Positions 39,998 to 52,802 of a stretch of DNA of 64,000 nt are shown here, piece by piece. The position numbers and the translations under genes were made by a program. The stretch is from assembly GCA_012295275.1 (NCBI GenBank), contig CM022673.1, positions 22,063,413 to 22,127,412 on the forward strand. The letters are read 5' to 3'. The DNA comes from Chrysomallon squamiferum. Its lineage: Eukaryota > Mollusca > Gastropoda > Neomphalida > Peltospiridae. Each line of letters begins with the position of its first letter. Within the stretch, counting starts at the first letter, position 1. The notes under the pieces are model-generated. The model had not been told where the DNA came from, made no database searches, and saw only the letters and a list, made by a program, of their open reading frames with translations.

Positions 39998-41918
39998 TAA
40001 ATAATTAAAATGTAATAAAATTTAAAATACATACACACATAGACTAAGTTTTGCAGCCAGTGTTGAAAGCCGACTGATCAGTTTTCATTTCAAGTAATCT
40101 TTTAATCCCTTAATCCTGGTTATCATTACAGGTATACTCATAATGATGACACTGGTTACCTTGAATATTTTGTCTTTCCGACTAACTGATTGTTTGTAAA
40201 CTGTGTAAAACACCGGAGTAATTTTATTTACAGCCTCCTGTCATTTATCTCTGTATTTCATGTTGGAATCAATAATCAAATAATTTCAGCACAAAAACTG
40301 GCATGTCCAATTTCATTAGCATGTTCATAAAGTGGTATCGTGTAAACGAGAAAAGCTTTTAATTAAATATAAAACGTCTGCTTTGAAGTTTGGTGTGTTG
40401 ATTTGTTCACTTAACGGCAGATGGAAAATAGACAACTGTGCATGTGCATTATCAGATCGCATAGGGTACAAACAACATACGTGCATATCCACATTATCAG
40501 TACGAATATATATGTAATGTATGTTTTATTTATTCATGTGTGTGATTTACTGGCTGGACATTCTGGTAAAGAAATAATCTGACGTAGTCGTGCATATCAT
40601 ACGAAGTGTGACACACGCATGGGAAATAAAACACTTTCCAAATTTGTACATCACACACGTATCCGCTACAATATTGATTTAAGGTACACAAATTAGCCTA
40701 TCAGGGAACTGTCCAAGTCATGGAAACAGCGGCCTTTGTCAGCCTTTAAATACTTTGTGAATCACTGGAAAAATCAGTGTAAATAACAGCAGCAACAACA
40801 GCGTCTACAGAGAAGTAAATAGGCCATAACATGTTAAAACAGATATCTGAGTTTCTAACATCATCACCATCATTACCAATTAAAACAGCAATGATAATGA
40901 CGATGATGATGACAAATATGATATAACATGAAGAAGAACCTCTGAACTAAAATGTTTAGGAACGACAGTCTAAACTAAGTTTTAGTAGTATATTTTTATA
41001 ATCTTAGTTTCTTCTAACGCTAAAATGAGCAATAATTTAAAAAGCTTTAATCTAACATTTATAAAACGTACTTCAGTTTCCACATTTTCTTAACAATACG
41101 TACTTTGTAAACACAATTACTTGAAGATTTTTTTTTTCTGTTTATCATTATCCATTTGATTTTACATTCTTTTTTATTTCTATTTATTATTATTATTATT
41201 ATTGTTGTTGTTGTTGTTTTTGTTTTTGTTGTTGTGTTATTACAAGTTTTGTGAAAACAAACTGTGATATTTTCATCCCTCTGACTGCTCTTCCAGTAAG
41301 AACCGTAGCTGAAGCTAGATTTAGATTAGATTAAATCACAGTTGGTCTAGGATTAAGACAAGGAAGAGAATTTGATTAGATGAAGTGTGTTTTTAAGTCC
41401 ATGTTGAAGAAATTTCTGATTACGTTCCAGAGTTATACGAACTAAAACAGTGAGTATTATGTTTTCAGAGAGAAGCTCTTCAGAATGTCCCCAAGGTTGG
41501 CGAGAGGTTCACGGTTATTATGTAGACTCAGGCCATCCGATAGTGGAAGTTCTTTGTATAAAAGGTAAAGTTTAACATTCAGTGTATAAGTTACAGATAG
41601 GTAGTGCTGGGGATTGAAACTAAGAAGAACAAATTCAGAACATTACTTTTTAACTAATCCTCCAGTTAACACTATCTTACACCCTAGATTATGTTCTAAA
41701 CAGACGTACTTTAACGTTTAGATGACGAAAAGAAACATTTTAAATCTGAACATATAAAATTATTCGCAAGATTTTGATCTGATTAGCACGTTTAAATTTT
41801 ACAAGATACTGTAGTCAACTGTAAATTATAAACATGGATTAATATGCAAACATAAAAGATATTAAAATCAGTGCATACAATTTATTTTCTCGTATTATCA
41901 AATACTAAACTAAAAGTA

Positions 41919-41952
<34 letters not shown>

Positions 41953-44405
41953 ATAAACAAAAATAACATGCATCAGCTCAAACTATGCACATTTCCTCCA
42001 ATGTCTCTTTAGCCAAGACGTGAACACTGTTCACGACGTTTGTCAATGGACAGCAACATTAAAATTCAAAACAAAAAGAAAAAAAGAAATGAAAAGAAAA
42101 CTAAATAAAACTATAAAAAATATAAATAAATAAAGCCTGCAAAGACAGAAGCATTTAGTTACAATCAAAGAGAATGAGTTTAAACAGAAAAATTATGCAC
42201 TCATTTCGTATTAGTGTCTAGGTAAGTCAGCTCATTCGTTATTTTCTGTGAAGAAACTGGGGGATAACGGAAATAAAGTGAGAAAAATCCAGTTAGAAGC
42301 TACTTAGCAGTATATTAAAGATAAAATGCAGCTGAGAATTACGCCTATCGCGATAAAACATATTGAAGGTTTCATCAGGATTTTTTTTTTTTTTTTTTTA
42401 ACTGCATGGAATTATAAGTCATTATGAATTTCACGTAATTATTGGTTTTTCCTTTTAAACAACATTAACTATTTTATTTTCACAATCTATTCCTGGAATA
42501 TTTTAAACTTTCTTTTTAGCAAGATAACATCTTCTGAGAGTATTTAGAATTCAGTATTTATCTAGTACTTATTTCGATTCGGTTTCAAGTATATGTATCC
42601 AGCTATTTACCTCGAGTAAAACAAGCGAAACGAACCGGGTCTGTGGATTCCTTTAGAATAAAGAAACATAATATACTTCATGTTCTATGATTATTATTAT
42701 TATCATTTTAAATAACGGTGGAAAAATAAGAGCAACTGAAAGATAAAATCAGCAGCTGATAGTTCCCACTGACGTACTGTTTATAGAATTATTGACAGTT
42801 TCAACACTGATTCTCGTAGATTCGCCAAAGAGAAACTTTTGACGATGATACGTAGGCTTTAATTCGCAACGTTAGAAGATACCGGAACACAAAAAGCATA
42901 AAAAGATAAAATACTATGACTTTTTCACACTGTACGAGGCAGTAGTAAAGTAAAAACAAAGACACTGACAGCTCGGAGTCACGGTTTGATGCATAATCCG
43001 CCGACGTTTTTTGACGGCAAGTAATTGCTGGCGAAACGATTGAAGCAATCGAAACTGTTTGGCTTCCGGCATATGGATATGAACTCCCTTGTTCCATTGT
43101 GTACCCAGCAAAATATATTACGTGTCCTGCAGGAGAAATAAATTGCCCTAGTTAATCCCTTTTTTCTCAAGTCTGTGCTACAATGCCCTAAACATGATTT
43201 GTTCTGAGATTACAAGTTCATTTAATAAACCAAATCAAACTAATTTCCGTACTAGTGACCTTTTCGGCAATATCGCATTTTCTTTTATTTTCCATCTCTT
43301 ATTTCTTTCTTTCTTCAAATGTTTTTGTATTTTCTTTCGTTTGTTCCAAAATAAGTATTCGATGTAATTAATTTGGTCTAAATATCTTAACATTGCTTCA
43401 AATTGGTACAGTTAATTATTTACTGATTATAAACATGTTTGTAAATAAGCTGTACAGTAAAAGATTATTTTTTTTATTTTCTCTTCAAACAGGGCCAGAG
43501 AATCCAGCCAAAACAAAACGAGGTATGTATTAGTTAACAGCAAACAATATATTAAATATTACACTGATATAATTTATTAGAAGATCTGTATGCAAGACAC
43601 CACTAACTCACATTTTAAAGCTTTTGGAAAAACGTTCTACTCTAAACATCTCATTGAAATAAAGTCATTGCATTACATTATAATGAAAAATATAAAATTA
43701 TATATATAAATTATTGCAAAAAAAATGAAACAAAGAATGAGAAAAAATAATAATAATAATTTAATAAAATAAACTAATAAAATAAAAATTATTAAAAAAC
43801 TATATATGCTACAAGTATACTTTACATAGCTATCAACCAAATTACGTTTGTTTCGGCTTGAGAGGAAGTACAAAGTTCGAGTGTTAAGAGTACTGGTTGA
43901 TGATCTGTTGAACAAAATTCGTTCTCAGCTTGAATAATCAATAACTCAATTCGTATCTGAGACTGCGTGTTAATGTTGATTTGAGTTAATTTAAAAACTA
44001 AACTTTTGTGAATCTGATTAGAAAGCAATTAGAAATCAGATGAGAAAAACTGACCAATTAGATGAATGAGGGAATCATTTTATATGAAAATTCCTAACGA
44101 TGCTTAAACTCAGTTAAAATATGTCTATCACACAACCAAATCACAATTCATTAAATCTTTCCAGACTCGTAAATTATAATATTTTGTAAGTTTTAGAATT
44201 TCACTGATTTTAAACGTGGTAGGTTAAGGGAACGCTCAGCTGAGATATGAATAATATATAATGATCGTTTAACTTACTTTTTATAAATCCGCGTCCTAAT
44301 TATTATTATTTATGCAATTTTATTGTTTCTCTGTAATACACATTAATTTTTTCCTTTTCTTTTTTAATTCCAGTTTTCGGCAATTCTGGGTGGGGCAGAA
44401 AATAG
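29178..44405 (+). CDS. Peptide-prohormone-like precursor with predicted C-terminal W-amide, four exons
   Basis: Coding exons are 29178-29262, 41469-41564, 43493-43522 and 44374-44405; all introns are GT-AG and all are phase 1. The joined frame encodes 80 residues. Residues 1 to about 22 form a signal peptide (MNYIHIVQALAFCILFSIQG). Exon 2 encodes a segment with two cysteines (35 and 58) around GWREVHGYYVDSG. Exon 3 encodes a ten-residue linker ending KTKR (residues 67-70). Exon 4 encodes VFGNSGWGRK and the stop. Cleavage after Lys-Arg, trimming of Arg-Lys and use of Gly78 as amide donor would give VFGNSGW-amide. The cysteine segment could be a second product with one disulfide. AATAAA follows at 44450. 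The first intron is about 12 kb, so extra exons cannot be excluded. I do not recognise the family; W-amide peptides are common in molluscs. Confidence 0.7.
29265..29345. repeat. (TC)n microsatellite abutting a splice donor
   Basis: About 80 bp of TC repeat begins three bases into intron 1 of the peptide precursor gene, so the donor reads GTACTCTCTC. It is complementary to the (GA)n at 28342-28417. Confidence 0.98.
31797..32034. mobile_element. MITE-like element with terminal inverted repeats
   Basis: The left end carries TGGCAATAAAGTCACTAACAG (from about 31805) and the right end, read on the minus strand, carries TGGCAATAAAGTTACTATATAG (to about 32017). In both cases TTACTTA follows. The repeats are about 28 bp with few mismatches and enclose about 160 bp of noncoding DNA that includes a tandem GGTTAATTCTGGTTAA. 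Both outer flanks are TATA-rich, so the TA duplication expected of Tc1/mariner-type MITEs is possible but cannot be proved. It sits in intron 1 of the peptide precursor gene. Confidence 0.65.
32323..32471 (-). repeat. Dispersed repeat, inverted copy
   Basis: Its reverse complement matches 25370-25562 over most of its length, with a deletion of about 30 bp after GGAAACGAG and a few substitutions. It lies in the first intron of the peptide precursor gene, about 7 kb from the forward copy. Confidence 0.85.
33223..33432 (+). other. Segment open on both strands, unassigned
   Basis: The plus frame is open for 69 codons between TAA 33220-33222 and TAA 33430-33432, without a proximal ATG; it includes SGIFHWFDFDSWKKLLLH and ends ELVDEIPCPVLIQLTEAV. 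The minus strand is open for 93 codons over 33524-33243. The plus translation looks more protein-like, but neither is recognised. It could be an exon, a transposon relic or chance in a locally GC-richer patch inside the long intron. Confidence 0.22.
33713..33890. repeat. Compound (TC)n microsatellite
   Basis: Two TC arrays, 33713-33783 and 33854-33890, are separated by about 70 bp containing (CACATA)n-type sequence. The flanks show decayed TC and TGTC units. Confidence 0.97.
34754..34898. repeat. (GTAT)n microsatellite
   Basis: About 145 bp of nearly perfect GTAT tetranucleotide, followed to about 35090 by degenerate GTAT/GTTT/GTGT units. The cysteine- and tyrosine-rich ORFs across it are artefacts of the repeat. 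Confidence 0.98.
38053..38118 (+). promoter_or_regulatory. Possible promoter: ACGTCA/CACGTG cluster plus TATAAATA
   Basis: ACGTCA (38053-38058) overlaps a CACGTG E-box (38057-38062), and TATAAATA lies at 38111-38118, about 50 bp downstream. The spacing resembles a compact promoter inside the long first intron of the peptide precursor gene. No downstream first exon with a signal peptide was found, so this remains a motif cluster only. Confidence 0.25.
39928..39994. repeat. (TAA)n microsatellite
   Basis: About 66 bp of nearly pure AAT/TAA repeat; the poly-isoleucine ORF on the minus strand is an artefact of it. Confidence 0.97.
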
Positions 44406-44449
44406 TCGCCAACGTTTTCGCCATTTGGACTTCTGCAAATCTCAGAAAA

Positions 44450-44455
44450 AATAAA
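44450..44455 (+). terminator. Polyadenylation signal AATAAA of the peptide precursor gene
   Basis: A canonical hexamer lies 45 bp after the stop at 44403-44405, followed by a T-rich stretch from about 44470. This supports the exon at 44374-44405 being terminal. Confidence 0.6.
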
Positions 44456-46650
44456 GTTTAACAAACTTATACATTTTTCACTTTTTTGTTTTTATTTATT
44501 TATTTAGTATTTTGTGTGTTTTTCTACAACTGTTACACTTTTGCTGTAATTCAGCTGAACAGGAAAGACGAATGCCAAATATGGAAAAATCTTTCAAACT
44601 ATCGCAAAGGATTAAAGGTTGAAATTAAAGTTCAAAGTTGCGGGTCTCTTGTCGGGATCGGATATTGTAGTGTACCAGTTAGTTTTATTTCCCAGTACTC
44701 CTTGTGTATACTTGGACTGTTCGTATCCTAGCGATGAGTTCAGTATCACAGATGTATGCCTGACCGAACAGTATGTTTAATGTTTTGTTCTACAGTATCT
44801 ATACTAGTTTTTAATTAGCAAGAGCAAATTACAGAATGCGCCTCACTTCAGTAGGCTGATGTTTTTATTTCTTTATATATAGTTGATTAATAAATATTTT
44901 TACAGATGAAGGTTTTAACGTTAAGTGAAATACACAGGTTAAAGATTATACAAGAACTCACACTTGCAAATTTAAAATAAGTAAATAAAAGAAATAAGTC
45001 AACCTTAATTTTCTTCACCATGCCCATTTCAGTGTCAAGATATCTATCTCTGACATACACACACACGAACGTATACACATACAATTCCCCCCCTCACTCA
45101 TTCACACATGCATCTATATATAATACACACATATACACACAGATATTTCTATATATCCATACGTTGATAAAGTACCAGCTGTCAATTAATTCAAATACTT
45201 TTCACGTTCGAAAATCTAAAATTTACAATACTTTATCTTATATCAGATTCATTCGTTGGTTAAACAAATGATAATTATAAAAAAATAAAAGTCAGGAGTA
45301 AATGAATCAAACAACGATATTAAACTAAATTTATTTTTACGGTCTACTGGTTTTAATTCGGCGCCTTTCGGATAAGCTTTACCAGACACCGCTTAAAATA
45401 ACTGCACACGAATCTCTCTTGTAGTTTAATTTTTGTAGCGAAGAGAGAGAAAAGTCAACGATTTCTTTTTTGTTATCCTTTTACTCCAGAGAACCCTTCA
45501 TTCCCTAGAAAAACTGATTAACTTGAACAAAACAATGTGACTAAAAGCTATTTGCTTTGCTACAGTTATTTCGCGGTTAATGAGTGGACATGCTGAAATT
45601 AAAGTTTTTCACTAGATATTCGTTATTAACGTCAAACAGTAACGTTAATCTGGAAAGTTCAGCATTAACATGATCTCACTGTAGTATTAGGAATTCTGCA
45701 CTAGCATCCTAAGGGAGGATTTCTTCACAAAAAAGACTCGGAAACAAATTAGAAACTCAAAACACGTAGAAATCAAGAACATTTGTCACTGAGAGATTCC
45801 TTAGAGATCACGATTATTTTTAATTCTTTCCATTTAATTTTTTTCTTATTTTCTTGTATACTTTCTTTTTTGTTTTCAGTCACACACACACATGCAGTGT
45901 TGCTCGTGCTTCTTATGTCTCTTTATTTTTGCCAGTGATATCATTTGATGAAGACACATGACTGAATTCATTTTCAATCATTATCATCAAATCTCATGTT
46001 ACACACAGAAAGGCTATTTAAATATTTACATGCAGAAAGGCTTGAAATCTTGTTCGTATAATCCAAAATTGGGATTATTGATTTTCGGATAACACTTGTT
46101 TGACTGTATTGCCAGTGTTATTGTTGTTGTTATTATTTGTTATGTTGTTGTTGTTGTTGCTGCCATTATGGATGTGTATACGTTTATGTGTGGAGATTTA
46201 TATATATATATATAATTATTTTTGTTATAAATATTTATACGTATACGTGTGGGTGTATACATATGTTTATAAGAAAAATAATTAAAACAACACAAAACAA
46301 ATCGAACTATTGCTTCTTGGCTTACAGCTATTTTAACTTCCACTGTTTTCATGATGTTTGAAAAAAGTGAATTGATTATTTCATCGATGTTTTAAATTTT
46401 TATTAAAGGTTATATCGTTTCTTAGATTTATATATAAAAAAGAAATATGCTAAAAGCGTCATTTTCTTTGGATTATGAAAAAGAAATGGATTGCATAAAA
46501 ATATTTTAAAAAGAAACAAAATCTCTATATGAGAAGTAGAAATTGTAATAAAAAGTGCAATGAGAAATAAAAAATCTGAATAGAAAAATTAAACAGTATT
46601 TTTTGTCTGCTGTGAGAAGGTTTCATTTGAAAACAGTAATTGTATTTATA

Positions 46651-46795
46651 ATAATAACAGTATAACTAAAACAACAACAATAATAATAATAATAATTAAT
46701 GAAAATTAATGAAAATTAATAATACAATAATTTTATTATTAATTTTCATTAATTATTATTATTACTATTGTTGTTGCTGTTATATTGTTATTATT
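46651..46795. repeat. AT-rich palindrome with AAC/AAT arms
   Basis: AATAATAACAGTATAACTAA and AACAACAATAAT, then ATTAATGAAAATTAAT, are mirrored by ATTAATTTTCATTAAT, ATTACTATTGTTGTTG and CTGTTATATTGTTATTATT. The arms are about 60-70 bp with a few mismatches around an AATACAATAATTTTA loop. Confidence 0.85.
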
Positions 46796-49700
46796 ATAAT
46801 TATTGCTATTATTTTGTTATTGCTATTGTTTGTTTATTTACTTACGTTGTTAGTAGTGAATTTCAAGTTCATACTCAGTTAAAATATTATTTTAAAAATT
46901 GTCGAAAGTACACATACAAAAACACAAATTAACAAATAAGAAAGAAAAAAATGAATATAAGTTAGTTCATGCTGACTTTATTCCACAGTTTTCATCTAGA
47001 TTAATAATTAAAATATAATTATTGCTAATTAGTGCGGGAAAGTGTCTATAAATTGGGTACAATTGAGGGGAAATAACTCTGCCGCACTTTCTTTTTACTG
47101 AGCATTACACAGGTATGTAGGGAATAAATAGTTACTGTTCTAAAATATCAGATTTAGACTGTGAAGGTTCGACTGATAAATGTGATGCACTAACGAATTA
47201 TTTTTTTTTCTTCTTTTATTTATTAGCTCACGGCTCTCCACACTAGCATACTGATGTACAAAATAATTTATTTGTTATTTTCAAAACGACCTCTTAAGAA
47301 CTGAACACTGAAAAGGTAATTTTGAACAACATCAACTAAACAATCACAAACCCACACCCACAATTAATGATACAAGAAATACCACAACTACCAATGCTTA
47401 TATTACTACCACAACCACTACTACTGCTACTACAACCACATATTTGACTTCAGTATCAGTTTCCTAACAAATGAGACACAGATATAGTTTCCAGTCGAGA
47501 AAGGATTTTCCCTGAAAGCTTTACTCAAATAGTAACACAACCCTTATTTCACAGTCCTTTTATCAAGCCTGACAATAAAATGTTATTTATGAAGTTTTTA
47601 TTGATTATGGATAATGTCGCTGATATTACATGTGGATGTCTTGCAGGATTACTTAATATATCAGCAATAGCTGAAATAGATCAAGAGACATTTCTCGACT
47701 TATCTTTCTCATATCTTTATAAATTAATATTCACTTCCTCCTAAAGCAGAATTAAAGTATTACAAAGGCCAAATGTATTACTAAAAGATAACACAGATTT
47801 CATTAACGTAAAACGTTTTACTGTAAATTTAATCCATACAGTTTTAATTTCCTTATTATCTCAAGGATTCTATATTCCATGGATTGCCTTTTATACTGTG
47901 ATGAACTGTATGACCTCATATTTATTTTCAATAAAATATGTAGTCAACTGTTTTTTAATAATAGGCTTTTCCTTGGATTTTTAAAAGAGATTACTTATTT
48001 TCTGCTGTCATGTTATGACTGAAAATTATTCTCAAAATTTCTTAATCATGTCACTTTCTATATATAGAGGAGAGTAAAAGCAGAATTTAAACTATAAAAA
48101 AATCAACATAATTAAATTATTTAAATATTTATGCGAAAATATTTTGAAACTCAAATATTATTATTATTCGCAAAACACAATGGGAGAATTTATTAACAAA
48201 TAAATAGAAAACAATATTTATGTCACTTTAAAAGATAAACATTCAAAATACAAATATCCTCTTGAAGATTGACTGCAATAGTACATCACAAACCATATAA
48301 TAAAAATGTAAAAAGGATATTTCGCATTAAAATACTTCAACCTATATTATGAAATGTTATTGTTAAAATTTATTTATTTTATTTTAAAATATTTTTTCTT
48401 CTTCTTTATATTTATATTTATATTTATTTATATTAATATTAATTTAATTTTTTATATACCGATCTAATGGCTCTATTTGAAATATACCAGAAAAAAATTA
48501 ATCAAGAAAATAAATCACAATCATAAACATCGATATTGGTTTATTGATCAAATATCAATTCTATTCATGTTCTCAAAGATATTAAATTATATACGTGATA
48601 TTTTATATACAAAGTTTTGTCTGGAATGGGAAAAACGTCACATCGAGCTGGCGACTTTATAAAATGTCTTTTTAGTTTTATATGACATTACTTTTTGTGT
48701 TATTGCATTTCATATCTGATTTAGTCCCAGTTGTATTTATATTTTATTTACTATAAAGATATCTGTCGCATAAACATATCACAGACATTTGTCATTTAAA
48801 TTGTCGTTAAATACAATTTCAAGCAATTGTTAAAATTATGTCTAAACAAAACAAAACAAATATCAAAAATACCACAGAAACAAAAAAAAAAAAAAAAATA
48901 CTAATAATTTTTTTTTAATAATAATTAAAAAAAATAGAAAACAATTCACAGTTTAGAACACAATTATGGTAATGAGTTTTAATTTCTTTTTCTTTACTGT
49001 TTTTTTCTTTCCTTTTTTTTTCAGTTCCTTTTTTAAATCAGTAGATATCGGTTCATAACTCAGAATTTCTATTTCTAAAAGAGAGGTTATTTTTGTGATT
49101 TCAGTAATGATTTTAGCATTGTCTGCTTTCTTCAGTATCCATTAAAAAATATACACGAAAAAAAAATTACCATCTCAACAGCAGCAGACTATAAAAGTGC
49201 AGATAATTCAAACTTCGTTATCAGAACATTCAAATCATCAAAAATGTAGAAGAAATATTTTATATATTATACTGATTAAATATTTCTGTTTTATGCTCTA
49301 TAGAATCCCTCACCCCGAACTTCTAGGTGAAGCCTAATGAGCCGGTGAAATGAGTAAGTAACGTGTACGTGGTCATTTGATAATGCTAGTAATTGTTAAG
49401 TAACGACACGTTTAAAACGAGAACACTGACATGTGATACACACATTCAAGTGTGACGTTGATGGATGCATCTGGGTGGAGTACAGTTATTTGTTTGTTTT
49501 CTGCGGGAGATGGCAGAATATAATATAACATGGTTACACTTCTAGAAAAAAAAAGAAGAAGAAAAAGAAATGAAACAACAAACAAACAAACAAAATAAAT
49601 AAATAAATAAACAAATAATATCGAAAAATAAATAATAGAATTGTAAGAGAGAGAGAGACAGAGCGAAAGAAAGGTAGCGAGAGAAAGACAAAGAGAAAGA

Positions 49701-50946
49701 GAGAGTGAAAGAGAACGAGAGAGAGAGAGAGAGAGACCACCTAATCTGATAAATAATTAGACAATTTGTCAAGTTAATGTCTTGAAGCAAATGGCATTAC
49801 TAATTTTTTATCAAACTGAAATATAGGCAAATAAAATCATTAAAAAAAAAAATAATAATATATACAATAATAAAAAATAAACCGCCTAGGAAAACTGAAA
49901 CATTGTGTAAAAAAATCTAACCCTTTGATATCATCTGACAATTTAATTGTCACCGACTAAACTCTTGAGCTGAAATGTCACTTCTGAATCACATCGCACT
50001 TACAGAAACAAGACACAAATCATTTTTGCCAGTCTCAAGTACGGAGCGACAATCGGGACATCTGTATTGTACGCTCTGTGTTAATTGAGCCTTACCAATG
50101 AATTAATGACAACGGCAATATTTGTCAGACAGTTGTACTTTATTAGTTGCGTGGACGGTATGAAGATATTAGCAGCTGCCTCGGAAGATTAAATCAGTTA
50201 TTAGTTATGAAAAAAGTAGGCATGTTAAGGCATGTGAACATATACAGCTGAAAATCTGTATTTGTGTTATACAAGCATTTCAGAAAAATTAAGATTAGTA
50301 ATATAGCAAAAGATTTTTTTATTTCATATTATTCAATATTATTATTCTATATTTTTATAGTGTAAAATTATTGACAATAATGATGGACAGAAAGCACTAA
50401 CAGTAAATTTACAGTTATGTCTCTTTATTGAACATAACAAAACTAAAATCAGTTTATTCTGATTTCATTACCAGCGCATACTTTACTTTCACACAGTTGT
50501 TACATCACCTTATTATTGTGTTGTGTTTAAAAAATAAAGATGGAACACAAGTCAAAAATCAAACACTTCGTCATCAGATTTTTAACATTTTCAATGAAAA
50601 AAATACAGAAAAATCTGTATATCAATACTGAAAAATTAAAATCTATATATATTTCCAATCAAGGCTTTTGAAGCCAAACACATTGTTATCGTACCTACTC
50701 CTTATTATTATTATTTTTAACAAATACTCGTTAAAATGAATACAGACAAAGTTAAAAATAGGTAAGATGTAAGATATGTAAATGAGAGAATTCAGCACGA
50801 TTTTGACAGTAATGGATGGTTAGATCTAATAAAGAAATTATTTTATCTTTTAACAAATGCGCAGAGACATTTAATCTGTCGTCGGATGGGCGGTGGTTAA
50901 TTTATTTGCATTTGTTGCACACGGAGGTGAAATAAAAGATAAGATG

Positions 50947-51072
<126 letters not shown>

Positions 51073-51148
51073 ATTAGATAGATTGTTTTATATAAACAGT
51101 TTTTCGAAATATGTTGTCCAAAAAAATAATAATAATAATAAATAAAAA

Positions 51149-51185
<37 letters not shown>

Positions 51186-52320
51186 AATATTTTAAAGAAG
51201 AAATGTTTATTTAGAATTGTGTCGATTATTTACCTAACTTTATTTTTCATTTGGTAGATGAGATCTCAACAATTCCAAAAACGCGTTGTTACTTCTAGTG
51301 AATTAAATAATTTTAAATTACTGTTTATGTGATACGCTTCAACTGTATAGGTAATCACCGAGCTTAGACCCTTGGGCTAAAAGAGGTGTTTACCCTTCTT
51401 GGCAAATCTCCCAGGTTTGGTTATATATCTGAAAGAGGTTAATTCTGTGACGTTGAAAAATATTGTCTTCGTTATTACAAAAGCATTTCGAACTTTACGT
51501 AGTGAAATGCAATTTCCAAATAACCACTTTATCTATTTTACATTTTTTAGTGTCATTAAGTTTGTTTGTTGTTGTGTGTTTTTTTGTGTGGATATGTATA
51601 TATATTAGATAGACAGAGAGAAAGTTTGAGAGAAAAAGAGGCAGAGAGATTAGAAAACACTTATGACAATTTAATATAATACATGTTGCATTCTTTGTTT
51701 CATTGTAAAAACATGTTTTATCAAGTTTTAATTTGACTGTGTCTTGTTTATGGTGTACATTATAATTCCAATTTTCAGTAATACACAGGCATAGCTACAG
51801 AATTTCTTTTCCTTAAAAAGAAAAGTTGTAGTTCAATACAGTATATAATTACTTTTAAAATATTTCATTTTAATGCAGAATAACAAAATAATGTTTGTGA
51901 GGTCCCCTGAATCAGGATTTTAATAGTTTGAAAAGATCAGCGAATAAACACGCGTTTTATGTGCATTGAGTTTTGATAGACAATGCCAGCTCTCTATTGT
52001 GACGCAACTGTACTGTCAAAAAATATAATAGTCAGGCTGTCAACACAGTTATATAAATTGTAAAGAATTAATAGCTTAAAAAACAAAACAAACAAAACAA
52101 ACATTAATAATAAAAATAATAATAATAAATTATAAAACTGCAAAGAAAAGAGATATATTAATGAGCAGGGTTTTATACTCTGTCAAAACCAACGATATAT
52201 ACCATTTTAGACAGGCTGCCTGTTTATAAAGATTAAAATGACATAAAATAATTGGAATAGGTTTTATATCAAACATTATTGTTAAACGTCATCTGAGAAA
52301 CAGTCTGTCATCGACGCTTG

Positions 52321-52705
52321 CTATATTTTTTTTTTCTGATTTCTCTCCAAAGCAAACTCCTCTGTGATGGCCTCCATGCTTAACATCGGTTGCGAAAGTC
52401 TGCTTTCAGTAGCAGCCGCAAAATATTTAATTTGTTTTATCATTTTAAGAACGTCAGTGAACGAAAGATCAGTCACTGTGTGTATCGTCGATCCATTCAG
52501 TTTTTTGAGTTTGCGGTCGTTACTCTCTGCCGAAATATTCGTTTTCGTACAATTGTCGATAATGGTCAGTACGTTTTAAAATGTCAAATATTGCCTGTCT
52601 TTATATTTCAAATTGTATTGCTAAGATTCAGTTGTACTAAACTTAGGCTTACCATTAACTCAAAGTCGCCTTGTTTTCACTTTTTTTAAATTTAATTAAT
52701 TAATT

Positions 52706-52802
<97 letters not shown>

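Larger units (their letters stand above)
35100..41460. other. Distal part of intron 1 of the peptide precursor gene
   Basis: No exon in phase with the flanking phase-1 junctions stands out. It contains a minus-strand ORF of 120 codons at 35868-35506 without recognisable features, a (TAA)n at 39928-39994 and a putative TATA/E-box cluster near 38.1 kb. Otherwise I see only AT-rich DNA. Confidence 0.5.

Noticed and set aside
42801-43170. Overlapping minus ORFs of 63-98 codons inside intron 2 of the peptide precursor gene
   Set aside because: Three different frames are open together in a modestly GC-richer patch. None shows a domain, and no reading is favoured.
44486-44731. Plus ORF of 81 codons right after the peptide precursor
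   Set aside because: It lies beyond the stop and the AATAAA of the terminal exon, and has no acceptor that would put it in the transcript.
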